From Clostridiaceae bacterium (GTDB taxonomy: Bacteria; Bacillota; Clostridia; Saccharofermentanales; DTU023): a stretch of 55,796 bases of DNA. The stretch is taken from positions 1-55,796 of the forward strand of contig JAAZMK010000072.1 in the NCBI GenBank assembly GCA_012798865.1, read 5' to 3'. Made by a program: the position numbers and the translations under genes. This document shows positions 27,471 through 36,970 of this stretch, one piece after another (position 1 is the first letter of the stretch; every line of letters begins with the position of its first letter). The notes below the pieces were generated by a model that had not been told where the DNA came from, ran no database searches, and saw only the letters and a list, made by a program, of their open reading frames with translations.

Positions 27471-29739
27471 AGAGCACTCGACTCATCAGCTCTTCCTGGA
27501 TATCAGTTTCGAGGTTGACGAACACCGCTGAGAACCCCGATACGCGGACAAGCAGATCGCGGTAAGCATCGGGATTCTTCACCGCTTTCTCAAGTTCCCC
27601 TCGATTCACGATCGTGACCATTAACTGGCATCCGCCGCGGTCGAAATAGACGCGGAACATTTTCTTGACCAAATCGCGGTGACCGTTGAAAAAATCAGGT
27701 GTGAACTTGATGTTCTGGAGACTGCCGCCGTGAAGTCCCGCATCAAAACGCGTCAGAGAATTGAGCATGGCGGTGGGACCGCTCGTGTTGGCGCCTCCTT
27801 GCGGATTGTTCGCGGGATTCATAAACTGCCCTTTTCTGCGTCCATCGTAGGATGCCGCCGTGCGCCGTCCCCACTCAGTATTCAACTGGTTATTGCTGAT
27901 GACGATCAGAAAATACGTCATGCCCGCGTTGATGCCTCGATCGCGAATGCCGTTTGCGACAAATTCAAATACTTCGTTTGCCATGGTGTCGGCTTCGTCG
28001 TTGTCGTTCCCGTATTTCGGCGCTTCCCAGAGATGTCGGCGAAGCAGCATGTTGCCGTCAAAATCGCGGTTGACAGCGTCTCGCAACGCCGAAAGTGTGA
28101 CCCGTTGATCTTCGAACACAACCTTTTTTATCGCCGTGAGGGAGTCAGACACGTTGATGTTGCCGTACGTTTCAACTGTTCCGCCCAGATACCTGATACC
28201 CCCGTCCAACACGGCTTTGCCGCGTTCAATGCAATCGTCCATCAAGATGCTTGTGAATAGGAATGAGACTTCCTGATTCATAACCTCGTAGGAGAGCAAT
28301 TGACTTTCAATCGAGAGATCAAAGTAATGGTCGAGGAGTCTCTTGTATTGAGAAAACAGCACATCGAAAGACCCAATCTCTTCCGCGGGAAGAAGCGGTA
28401 CACCGTCGCTTTTGTCGATGCCGTCCATCGGATCGACGCCGTTATTCAGCGCTATTTGAAGTATTTTTAATAGATTGATGCAAATATTCGGCGTGCCGAC
28501 GCTCTGTCCCTGAATGACAAATTCTCCGCACCCGAACGGCACGTACTGTTCCGCCGTTTTTTCATCGACACGCATCGCGCGCATGACGGCGGGGACATGG
28601 ACATCGTCGTTGTAAAGTGTCGGGTACGTCGCTCCGCTTCCGATCGCGTCAAGTGCGGCGTCGATGATGTCTTCAGGCGTTTCCCGATCGAACCGCAATG
28701 TGAATTGCGGCTCGACATACCGGCATGAATGAGCGACATCCATCGCGATTCTAGTGAAGATGTCGGCAGATTCAGGATCTCGGCGACCTCGACCGCCTAC
28801 GATAATGCGACCGTTCACCGTCGTGCGGCGGTTTTCGATCATCGTCCAAAGCGATTGAAGGAGAGAGAAAGCCTCGTCTTCCGTAAGACGCCCCATACGC
28901 AAATCGCGCGCGAGAAATGGACCGAGGACATCGTCCATGCGACCGTAATTGATAACGCCGGCGAGGAGCGCATAAAGCCAAAAGAGTTGTAAGGCTTCCA
29001 CGAAGGTTTCCGGTCGATCGTTTCGAATATGAAGGAGTGCCGCCTCCATGCGCAGAAGTTCTTCCCGCCGCTTAGGCGTCGAGCCCTCCATGGCGGTGCG
29101 GGTCTTGTCGGCGAGGTGGTCGCAGCACGAAGAGAATAAATCCAAGGAAGCCAGGGACGCCCGGTAAAAGTCGTTGTCTTCCAGTTTTTCTTGTTGTTCG
29201 CGAATGCGTTTTCGAAGACCGTCGATACCGAGTTCCATGAGCATGTGGTAATTGAGCATCATGCCGGAGAGCCGTGCCGTCACGATAAGAGGGTACTCAC
29301 AATCGATGAACATGCCGACTACGTCATCCTTTAAGGCCTGTCTGCAATACTTCGTTTTCAGATCGTGTTCAAGCCAGTAATCGTAAAGCGCATCGACGCG
29401 TTCGTGTTCGTCAGGGGGGAGGAGATCTTTAAAAGCGGTCAGCTTGTTAAACACGCAATAGTGACCTACGCCGCCGATGGAGGTCACGCAGCCGAAACCG
29501 ATCGGCAGAAAATCCAGTCTGCCCGCAAAGAGATCGTCAGGTTCAATTGAGCGAAAAAGCGCCGGATACAGGACGCGAAGACAGGCGATCTCTCGTTCCT
29601 CTCGCGATTTTCCCTCGTAGGCGCGATGTGTTGCCGTATAGCGCTCCATGAGCTCCAGTTGATCCATCGGCGACATTTCCGGAGGTATTTTGATGGAAAC
29701 AGCGACATTTTGCGGAGTTTCAACGCTGAACTTCGGCAT
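27463..29739 (-). CDS. Glycyl radical enzyme, PFL-like (substrate unknown)
   Basis: Glycyl loop VRVSGFSAVFVNLETDIQEELMSR (Gly codon 27535-27537); active-site motif FGCGEF (Cys codon 28528-28530). ORF-track start 29874 lies inside nanE; MPKFSVETPQ at 29739 with AAAGGAG is preferred. Confidence 0.92.
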   Translation of the reverse strand: MPKFSVETPQNVAVSIKIPPEMSPMDQLELMERYTATHRAYEGKSREEREIACLRVLYPALFRSIEPDDLFAGRLDFLPIGFGCVTSIGGVGHYCVFNKLTAFKDLLPPDEHERVDALYDYWLEHDLKTKYCRQALKDDVVGMFIDCEYPLIVTARLSGMMLNYHMLMELGIDGLRKRIREQQEKLEDNDFYRASLASLDLFSSCCDHLADKTRTAMEGSTPKRREELLRMEAALLHIRNDRPETFVEALQLFWLYALLAGVINYGRMDDVLGPFLARDLRMGRLTEDEAFSLLQSLWTMIENRRTTVNGRIIVGGRGRRDPESADIFTRIAMDVAHSCRYVEPQFTLRFDRETPEDIIDAALDAIGSGATYPTLYNDDVHVPAVMRAMRVDEKTAEQYVPFGCGEFVIQGQSVGTPNICINLLKILQIALNNGVDPMDGIDKSDGVPLLPAEEIGSFDVLFSQYKRLLDHYFDLSIESQLLSYEVMNQEVSFLFTSILMDDCIERGKAVLDGGIRYLGGTVETYGNINVSDSLTAIKKVVFEDQRVTLSALRDAVNRDFDGNMLLRRHLWEAPKYGNDNDEADTMANEVFEFVANGIRDRGINAGMTYFLIVISNNQLNTEWGRRTAASYDGRRKGQFMNPANNPQGGANTSGPTAMLNSLTRFDAGLHGGSLQNIKFTPDFFNGHRDLVKKMFRVYFDRGGCQLMVTIVNRGELEKAVKNPDAYRDLLVRVSGFSAVFVNLETDIQEELMSRVLYG

Positions 29740-30488
29740 CAGTGCGCACTCCTTTCCGCATCGCGCCAGTTCGTTCGGAAACCGTTCATCAAATCGGTAA
29801 ACCGTTTCGCCGTAAGATGCGGTCTCGTAATGGCGCTTCCTACGACCACGGCGTGCGCGCCTAGATAGAGGCACTTGATCGCGTCTTCAGGCGTGTAGAC
29901 ATGTCCCTCCATAATCATGTACGTGTCATCGCCGAAATCTCGACACATGCGGGCGAACTCGCGTGCGTTAAAGTGCTCGATATCCCACGTCTCTTGGGTA
30001 TAACCGTAAAGAGTGGGCGCCACCATGTCGGCACCCAGTTCGATCGCGCGCGCCGCCTCTTCGTAATTTGAAATGTCCGCGAAAAAAATGGCATCCGGAA
30101 ACGCCTTGATTGCCTTGGGCAATAGTTCCCAAGCGGGACGTCCCTCCGCCGTAAGCTGATCGGTGCAGTCAAGTGCGATGATTTCCGCTCCAGCCTCGTA
30201 GACTTCGCGTACGGCGTCAAACGTGGGCGTAATAAAGACGTTGGATCCCTCATGCCACTGTTTGTAAAGACCGATCACGGGAAGATCGACGGCAGCCTTG
30301 ATGTCGCGAATCTGGCTTGGCGAGTTCGCACGGATGCCTACCGCGCCGCCCCACGCCGCAGCCTCCGCCATCTTGACATGCATATCCGGCGTGCTGATCG
30401 GATCGTCGTCCTGTACTTGACAGGACACAATGAGACCGTTTTTTAGCGATTCGATTAACGCTCTCTTTCGCGGATCATTCGTTTTCAT
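29739..30488 (-). CDS. nanE: N-acetylmannosamine-6-phosphate 2-epimerase
   Basis: GGAVGIRANSPSQIRDIKAAVDLPVIGLYK; IIALDCTDQ; GHVYTPEDA; AVVVGSAITRPH. Confidence 0.92.
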   Translation of the reverse strand: MKTNDPRKRALIESLKNGLIVSCQVQDDDPISTPDMHVKMAEAAAWGGAVGIRANSPSQIRDIKAAVDLPVIGLYKQWHEGSNVFITPTFDAVREVYEAGAEIIALDCTDQLTAEGRPAWELLPKAIKAFPDAIFFADISNYEEAARAIELGADMVAPTLYGYTQETWDIEHFNAREFARMCRDFGDDTYMIMEGHVYTPEDAIKCLYLGAHAVVVGSAITRPHLTAKRFTDLMNGFRTNWRDAERSAH

Positions 30489-30520
30489 ACAGTTGCTCCT
30501 GCTAATTTGTTCATAATATG

Positions 30521-30549
30521 AGTGTAGTACTTTGTGTTTGCAAAGTCAA
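30521..30549 (-). promoter_or_regulatory. Promoter of the nanE-GRE-activase-manA operon
   Basis: Minus strand TTGACT (30544-30549), 17-bp spacer, TACACT (30521-30526). Confidence 0.65.
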
Positions 30550-30564
30550 TCATTTATTTGCAAA
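30537..30564. promoter_or_regulatory. Twin TTTGCAAA palindromes, candidate DeoR-family operator
   Basis: TTTGCAAA at 30537-30544 and 30557-30564, exactly 20 bp apart, with a further half-site GCAAA at 30570. Confidence 0.6.
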
Positions 30565-30659
30565 AACGCGCAAATATTAAACGCGGTGTTGTGATTGTCC
30601 TACACCACTGTGAAAGTGTTTTAGTGCGTTATGCTTAAGAAAGCGTCACAAATCAGATG

Positions 30660-31430
30660 TCATGTCTTTTCTTCAACGAACACGACGTTTGACGGGAATT
30701 CTTCTTCCGGCGGCGGTCCGTCAAGATAAACAGTTGTAAATGAATCTAAGCCTGCAATTCTACAAAGACCTACTTTAGACAGTTTGGAGCGATCGGCAAG
30801 AAGATATGCATCGGTGGCATTTTGAAGCGCGATCTGTTTGATGGCGGTCACGTCCATATCGGTTGCATAAACGGTGTTATTGTGGATATCAAGCCCCATA
30901 CAGCCGATGAAAGCATGATGCAAACCGAATTTTTTCAGTGCACACTCCGCGAGGGATCCGACAATCATTTGATCGGCGGGCATGTATCGACCGCCCACGA
31001 CGAAAACTTCCGCTCGCGCATTCGGTTTCATTTGACGCAAAACCATCGTATTGCATGTTACGATACGAATCGGCATGGCGAGCAGTATCGGCGCCAACGG
31101 TGCGATACTCGTACCCATATCCAGGAAAACACATTCACCGGGTTGTACAACCTCCGCAGCGGCACGGGCGACCATTTGTTTGGCTTCCGTATTCACCGTG
31201 TGCTTTGACTGCATCGACAGTTCTACCTGATAGTTATTCTCGAGATCTTCCTCCGAGCGAATGGCGCCGCCTTGTACGCGTCGAAGAGATCCTTGATTTT
31301 CAAGTTTTATGAAATCACGGCGAACGGTCGCTTCCGACACGTCAAGTTCGCGGGCGATGCTCTTGTAATCGATAATGCCCAACTCGTTCAGTCTTTTGAT
31401 GATGTAGAGTCGTCTCGCGGATGCAATCAT
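30660..31430 (-). CDS. DeoR-family transcriptional regulator
   Basis: RRLYIIKRLNELGIIDYKSIARELDVSEATVRRDFIKLENQGSLRRVQGGAI; ATG at 31430 or TTG at 31445. Confidence 0.92.
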   Translation of the reverse strand: MIASARRLYIIKRLNELGIIDYKSIARELDVSEATVRRDFIKLENQGSLRRVQGGAIRSEEDLENNYQVELSMQSKHTVNTEAKQMVARAAAEVVQPGECVFLDMGTSIAPLAPILLAMPIRIVTCNTMVLRQMKPNARAEVFVVGGRYMPADQMIVGSLAECALKKFGLHHAFIGCMGLDIHNNTVYATDMDVTAIKQIALQNATDAYLLADRSKLSKVGLCRIAGLDSFTTVYLDGPPPEEEFPSNVVFVEEKT

Positions 31431-31450
31431 GTTTATTTTCCTCAATATTT

Positions 31451-32395
31451 CTATATATCGCCTAGATAAGCCGCGCCAATCGTGCCCGCCGCATTGCCCA
31501 ATGCGGCTTTCTCGATGGGCGGCGCCCCGATGATGTCGTGGGCAAAGACGAATTGTTCGACTTTCTTGCGAACCGGCTCCAAAAGCGTGTCGCCTGCTCC
31601 CGACAACCCGCCTCCTAACAGCACAATTTCCGGACGGAATATATTGATGAAGCCACCGATTCCTGCTGCAAGATAGGTGCAGTATTGATCGACGACTCGC
31701 ATAGCGACGACATCGCCTTTACGTGCACAATCGAAAGCCGTGCGACCTGAGACGCCGCCATGTGCCGCGGCGTGCGCGTGCATCCGCGATTCGGGGTTTT
31801 TCGACATGGCTTCTTCCGTCTGACGGATCAGCGCCGTCACGGACGCGTAGGCTTCGAGGCATCCATCGATGCCACACGTACACGGTTCTCCTTCTGCGAC
31901 AAGAGGTGTGTGACCGAGTTCCGCACCCATACCGTCACCTCCGCTGAAAAGACGTCCGTTAATGATCAAGCCGCCGCCTACGCCTGTGCCCAACGTCAGC
32001 ATCAGTACATGGCGATAACCTTTCGCCGCGCCGGCGAGCATCTCTCCGACGACGGCGCAGTTGGCGTCGTTTTCGATAAAGACCGGCACGGGGATATGTT
32101 TCTCAAGTTCTTGCTTCAGCGGCATGTTCCGCCAATTTGTATTATTTGAAAAAACGAGAAGTCCCGTGTAGGGATTGATACAGCTGGGCGAACCGACGCC
32201 GACCGAAGGGAAGTCTTCCAAGCGTAGTCCTGCTTTCTCTGCCGCTATGCGCGCCGTTTCCGCCATATCGGCAACGACAAGCTCGAATCCTTCCACTGTC
32301 GGCTGCTGATGGCTGCAAATGACTTGATACGTTTCATCCACGATACCGACCTTGATGGCGGTGCCGCCTAGATCAATTCCGATCCGATACTGCAT
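31451..32395 (-). CDS. ROK family sugar kinase
   Basis: IGIDLGGTAIKVGIVD; ENDANCAVVGEMLAGAAKG; GTGVGGGLIINGRLFSG; CTCGIDGCLEAYAS zinc motif. Confidence 0.93.
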   Translation of the reverse strand: MQYRIGIDLGGTAIKVGIVDETYQVICSHQQPTVEGFELVVADMAETARIAAEKAGLRLEDFPSVGVGSPSCINPYTGLLVFSNNTNWRNMPLKQELEKHIPVPVFIENDANCAVVGEMLAGAAKGYRHVLMLTLGTGVGGGLIINGRLFSGGDGMGAELGHTPLVAEGEPCTCGIDGCLEAYASVTALIRQTEEAMSKNPESRMHAHAAAHGGVSGRTAFDCARKGDVVAMRVVDQYCTYLAAGIGGFINIFRPEIVLLGGGLSGAGDTLLEPVRKKVEQFVFAHDIIGAPPIEKAALGNAAGTIGAAYLGDI

Positions 32396-32483
32396 GTTGT
32401 CACCTCGTTATCAATGATCTTTTATTCTTTGTGCTTCTTCTGAGAAGATGACTTTAACTTTCTTTCCTTTGAACCGCTCTCGA

Positions 32484-33386
32484 CTACACACCGACGCGTT
32501 TCAACGTATCGACGATGAAACGTTTGGCTCGGTCGATATCCCCCTCATCCAAGTGCTCGATGATGAGCGGGATGTTGGGATTTTTTTCGGCAAGGCGCTT
32601 CACGTATAAATCGTAGTTAAGAATGCCCAGTCCGGCGGCTGGCAGCTCAACGGCGCCTGATCCGCGGAATGTGTGTGATGCGTCCGCATCGATATCGGCA
32701 TGTTTTTCGCCTAAATCCTCCGTCAGATTGATATCTTTGGCGTGGGCGATGACCATGTGGTCGCTTAAGCGGTCGAAGATATGGTTTAAAGTACCATCGA
32801 TATCTTTGATCGTGTTTTCGTCAAAATAGTTCGTCGGATCGCAAATGAGTCCGAGATGATCGCATCCCACTTCTTTGAACATCCGCTCGACCTGTTCGAC
32901 CGAGCCGATCACGTTATTGACGTAATTTTCGACGATGAATGTCGCGCCCCACTCTTTTGCGTACGCGACCAGATCTCGAATAATCTCAATGGTTTCTTCA
33001 AATACTTCGGGGCTTGCATTTTTGTCATGCCATACCCAATCGCTTTCTCGATTGTACGTGCCGGTTTCGCTGGCGACATAAGGACATCCGAGGTCGCGGG
33101 CGTAGCGCATCATCATCTTGAGGTAATCGATATTCTTCTTGCGGACATCCGGATCGGGATGAATGAAATTTGTGTAAGCGGATACCGCGACGATGGGAAG
33201 GTCGGCTTCTCGGAAAGCGTCACGTATTTCATTCGCCTTCTTTTTTGTGAGCGGCTCCTTTGCCGCATCGAAATCCTTAAACGTGACGTCCAGCTGGACA
33301 CAATTGAAGCCGGACGCTTTGATGCGGCGAATGACCTCCGCCATTGTGTAAGGATAGTACCCGGTAAAAATGCCAATGCTAATCAT
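32484..33386 (-). CDS. Sugar phosphate isomerase/epimerase-like TIM barrel
   Basis: FIVENYVNNV, LICDPTNYF, VIAHAKDI, LIIEHLDEGD. Confidence 0.88.
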   Translation of the reverse strand: MISIGIFTGYYPYTMAEVIRRIKASGFNCVQLDVTFKDFDAAKEPLTKKKANEIRDAFREADLPIVAVSAYTNFIHPDPDVRKKNIDYLKMMMRYARDLGCPYVASETGTYNRESDWVWHDKNASPEVFEETIEIIRDLVAYAKEWGATFIVENYVNNVIGSVEQVERMFKEVGCDHLGLICDPTNYFDENTIKDIDGTLNHIFDRLSDHMVIAHAKDINLTEDLGEKHADIDADASHTFRGSGAVELPAAGLGILNYDLYVKRLAEKNPNIPLIIEHLDEGDIDRAKRFIVDTLKRVGV

Positions 33387-33405
33387 AATGTCTCCTCTCT
33401 ATACT

Positions 33406-34509
33406 TTAAAAACCGAACTCGTCAAAGCGTACCGTTCGTTTCTCTTCAATGGATCGGTAGCATCCTTCCACGCACGCGATGGTCCGAACATTGTCGCGTG
33501 CGGAGATCTCTGGCTCATCATCCTGTTCAACGGCTCTGAGAAGGCTCGTCATCGTGCCTTCGAAGGCATCGGGAAACCAGACCGTATCCCAGACTGGGGC
33601 GATCCATTGGTGCGGATAATGTTTAGACGTGAATTGCAATGTTGACGGAGCGCGCATAGGGTAATCAGGCCAACCGATCGTGCCTTTGACCATGCCGTCC
33701 ATTCCCTCGACACGCCATTTTATGTAAATATCCTTTTCGCACGGTTCTTCCGGCCATGCCCACACGTCGTCAAGTGACGTCGCCAATAGATCGCTCGGAT
33801 ACTTGAACGTGAATTGCGTTATGCCGTCTACGTGCGGGAAACGAGTTCTCGGATCAGGGCGGCAAACACAAGTAATCTCTTCGGGATCGCCAAATAGGAA
33901 ACGAAATATGTCAACGTGGTGGATGCCCATGCTGAAGATTTCCAGTCGGTCATACTCCTCTAAAAAGGGTTGCCAGTGCGGGATCGCACGCATTTCAATC
34001 GTGGCGAGCACAGGCTCGCCGAGAATGCCTTCGTCGAGCAAATACTTTAGAGCGCGCATCGACTGATCACAGCGCATATTGGAATTGACGGCAATTTTCT
34101 TGTCACTTTCGTCGCCAAGACTCGCAATCTCTTTTGCATCTTCCAACGTCATCGCAACCGGTTTCTGACAAAGGATGCCCTTGATGTGGTCGCGTTTCAC
34201 CGCCTCGCGGACGATGTCAAGCTGTTGATCAGGCGGGTAGGCGATATCAAGTATCTCAATCGACTCGTCATCCAATAGCTCTCGCCATGTGTCGTACACA
34301 TTCGGGATCGCATGACGTTGGGCGACTGTCTCGGCGTGTGACGGCGTGCGCGACGCGATCGCCGCCGGTTGAAGCCCCGCATTGCGATATGCGACGAGAT
34401 GACAGTCCGCCATGATGAAACCGGCGCCGATACAACCGATCCGCCAGTCCTTTCTTTGAGGCGGTTCATATCGAGTCGCCTCAACCAACCGTTGCTCAAT
34501 AACGTTCAT
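33406..34509 (-). CDS. Gfo/Idh/MocA family oxidoreductase
   Basis: IGCIGAGFIMADCHLVAYRNAG; LCQKPVAMTLEDAKEI; MGIHHVDIFRFLFGD. Confidence 0.9.
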   Translation of the reverse strand: MNVIEQRLVEATRYEPPQRKDWRIGCIGAGFIMADCHLVAYRNAGLQPAAIASRTPSHAETVAQRHAIPNVYDTWRELLDDESIEILDIAYPPDQQLDIVREAVKRDHIKGILCQKPVAMTLEDAKEIASLGDESDKKIAVNSNMRCDQSMRALKYLLDEGILGEPVLATIEMRAIPHWQPFLEEYDRLEIFSMGIHHVDIFRFLFGDPEEITCVCRPDPRTRFPHVDGITQFTFKYPSDLLATSLDDVWAWPEEPCEKDIYIKWRVEGMDGMVKGTIGWPDYPMRAPSTLQFTSKHYPHQWIAPVWDTVWFPDAFEGTMTSLLRAVEQDDEPEISARDNVRTIACVEGCYRSIEEKRTVRFDEFGF

Positions 34510-34548
34510 CGGGTAGATTCTCCTTTCAAGAGTCTGTATATACGATGC

Positions 34549-35307
34549 TTATTTCGCCTCTCGCGCGGCGATTACGGAGGCAAGCTCCGTATTATCGGTG
34601 ATTTTGGGAAGAACCAATGTGCCTTCCGCCTCTCTTCGGTACGCGTCGTTCATAATCGTCTCGGTTCGTGTGCAGCCGAATCGCGATACGCCGACGGCAC
34701 AGACGATCAGTGCGTCGTCGAGAGTTCGTACGCCGCCGGCAGCTTTGACACGCATGGAAGACGGCGTATTGGCGCGCATCAGTTTCAGATCATGGACGGT
34801 CGCGCCGCCGGGCGCATAGCCGGTCGACGTCTTCGTAAAATCGGCACCGACGTCTGTACAAATACGGCATGCCAACAGTTTTTGCTCGTCAGTCAAATAG
34901 GCGTTCTCAAAAATAACCTTGACCAAAGCATCGGAAGCGTGTGCGGCGTCCACAACGGCACGCAAATCCTTACGCACATAGTCTAAGTTGTCGGAAAGAA
35001 GCCGTCCGATGTTCAAGACGACATCGACTTCCACACAGCCGTCATCGATGGCTTTTTGCGTCTCAAAGACTTTCGTCTCCGTATCGTTGGATCCGTGAGG
35101 AAAACCGACCACTGTCGTCAATTTAACGTCACTTCCCTTGAGGATATTCGCGGCGAATCGGACATCCGCCGGGCGAAGACAAACGGATACGCAACGATAC
35201 GTCATAGCCGTTTCGCATCCTTTTTCGATCGTATCCAATGTAAACGTCGGGTTGAGTAAAGAGACATCAATCATGTCGGCGATTTCTTGCGCAGTTACTT
35301 TATTCAT
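34549..35307 (-). CDS. deoC: Deoxyribose-phosphate aldolase (DeoC-like)
   Basis: DVSLLNPTFT, TTVVGFPHGSN, EVDVVLNIGRLL, TKTSTGYAPGGATV, VKAAGGVRT. Confidence 0.9.
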   Translation of the reverse strand: MNKVTAQEIADMIDVSLLNPTFTLDTIEKGCETAMTYRCVSVCLRPADVRFAANILKGSDVKLTTVVGFPHGSNDTETKVFETQKAIDDGCVEVDVVLNIGRLLSDNLDYVRKDLRAVVDAAHASDALVKVIFENAYLTDEQKLLACRICTDVGADFTKTSTGYAPGGATVHDLKLMRANTPSSMRVKAAGGVRTLDDALIVCAVGVSRFGCTRTETIMNDAYRREAEGTLVLPKITDNTELASVIAAREAK

Positions 35308-35712
35308 TTTGCCTCCTCATCGGAAAATCAATGATTATCAGGATGTTGTCGCCATGTATCTGAGTCGGGTGTGATTATTCTGCTCCCAATTAGGAAAGTA
35401 CGCACAAATCTCATCCAAACGATCGTTAACGCATCGACCATTGTCCCGGTGATTTTCCTTTCATTGAAAAGAGTATCAAAACGCCCAAAAGAGACAGTAT
35501 TTCAAGCGTTTTTTGAGATAATTTATTATATCATGAGTTTCAGGAGTGAACAAATCATTTCAATTATTTTCAGTTCTTTGAAAGACCACAAGAAATAGAG
35601 GTCGATAGTCAAGTTTCTTTTGGTAACATAATAAAGGGCTGCACCTTATATTTACATTAATATAAACGCGAGCAACAAAAATAAGCACCGATCGGAAGGG
35701 AAGCAAATCACT

Positions 35713-36834
35713 ATGACGGTCTTATCGAATCTCAGACTCTTTGACGGTACGCGTTTTCTTGATGAGACGGCGATCTCTTTTGACAACGGTACGATCACGG
35801 CGCTCGGCACTATGACGGACGGCATCGATATGGGCGGACGTCTGCTCTCTCCCGGATTGATCGATCTTCATATGCACGGTCAAATGGGCGAAGATAACAT
35901 GCGTCCGGGCGGGACGACGCGCATCGCGACCACACAGCCGCAATTCGGCGTCACATCCTTTTGCCCGACCTCCGTCACCGATTCGGACGAGCAAACACGC
36001 GTTTTTCTGGAAAATGTACGCCAAGCGATGGAATCAGCGCAGGGCGCGCGCGTCTTGGGCGCATATTTGGAAGGACCTTATCTCGATCATGATTTACGCG
36101 GTGTCCACGACGAGCGCTTCCTGAAGGAGCCGTCCGTTTCCGATTACCGCGCGCTCGTTGAAGGTTACGAAGACCTGATCGTTCGCGTTACGCTCGCACC
36201 TGAAAAAAATGGCGGTATGGAGTTGGTGCGTTTTCTTGCCGATCAGGGAATTACCGTGTCGATCGGACACTCGGCTGCCACTGCCGACGAAACGGCGGAG
36301 GCTGTCAGGCTCGGCGTGAGTACGACGACACACACATTTAACGCCATGCCCGCGCTCCATCACCGACAGCCCGGCGTTCTCGGTGTCGCTCTGACCCATC
36401 CCGATCTCAAAGCGGAATTCGTCGCGGATATGGTTCATATACATCCTCTTATCGTGAAACTGATCTACCTTGCCAAGGGTGCGGAAGGTTGTTTCTACTG
36501 TACGGATTCCATGGAAGCAGCCGGAATGCGGGACGGCATTTACCGCCTTGGCAATGGGGCGGTCTCCGTGCAAGACGGCATCGCGCGGAAAGGTGAACGG
36601 TTGGCGGGAAGCACGCTCACAATGGATCGGGGTCTTCGTCTTCTTGTCGAAGAGGCGGACATTCCCCTGCATGACGCGCTGCGCATGGGAACTCGCAACC
36701 CCGCTGACGTCATCGGTCGCCCCGATCTCGGACGCCTTGTTCCCGGTGCCAAAGCTGATTTCGTACTTTGGGATGATGCGCTTCATGTCGAGGCTACGTA
36801 TATTGAAGGTCGCTGTTTCTATCGTGCCGACTGA
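35713..36834 (+). CDS. nagA: N-acetylglucosamine-6-phosphate deacetylase
   Basis: SPGLIDLHMHGQMG, GAYLEGPYL, VSIGHSAA, THTFNAMPALHHRQPG, YCTDSMEAAGM. Confidence 0.92.
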   Translation: MTVLSNLRLFDGTRFLDETAISFDNGTITALGTMTDGIDMGGRLLSPGLIDLHMHGQMGEDNMRPGGTTRIATTQPQFGVTSFCPTSVTDSDEQTRVFLENVRQAMESAQGARVLGAYLEGPYLDHDLRGVHDERFLKEPSVSDYRALVEGYEDLIVRVTLAPEKNGGMELVRFLADQGITVSIGHSAATADETAEAVRLGVSTTTHTFNAMPALHHRQPGVLGVALTHPDLKAEFVADMVHIHPLIVKLIYLAKGAEGCFYCTDSMEAAGMRDGIYRLGNGAVSVQDGIARKGERLAGSTLTMDRGLRLLVEEADIPLHDALRMGTRNPADVIGRPDLGRLVPGAKADFVLWDDALHVEATYIEGRCFYRAD

Positions 36835-36970
36835 ACTTTAATTTAAACTGATTGATTAACTGTCTAGAATAGTTGAATCCGGTTTCGTCAGCTCGAGACG
36901 GGAGAGAGGGTAAGTGTGGTAGAATACTTTAGCTTTAACGCATACAGGATTTTACCGTAGGAGGACGAAT

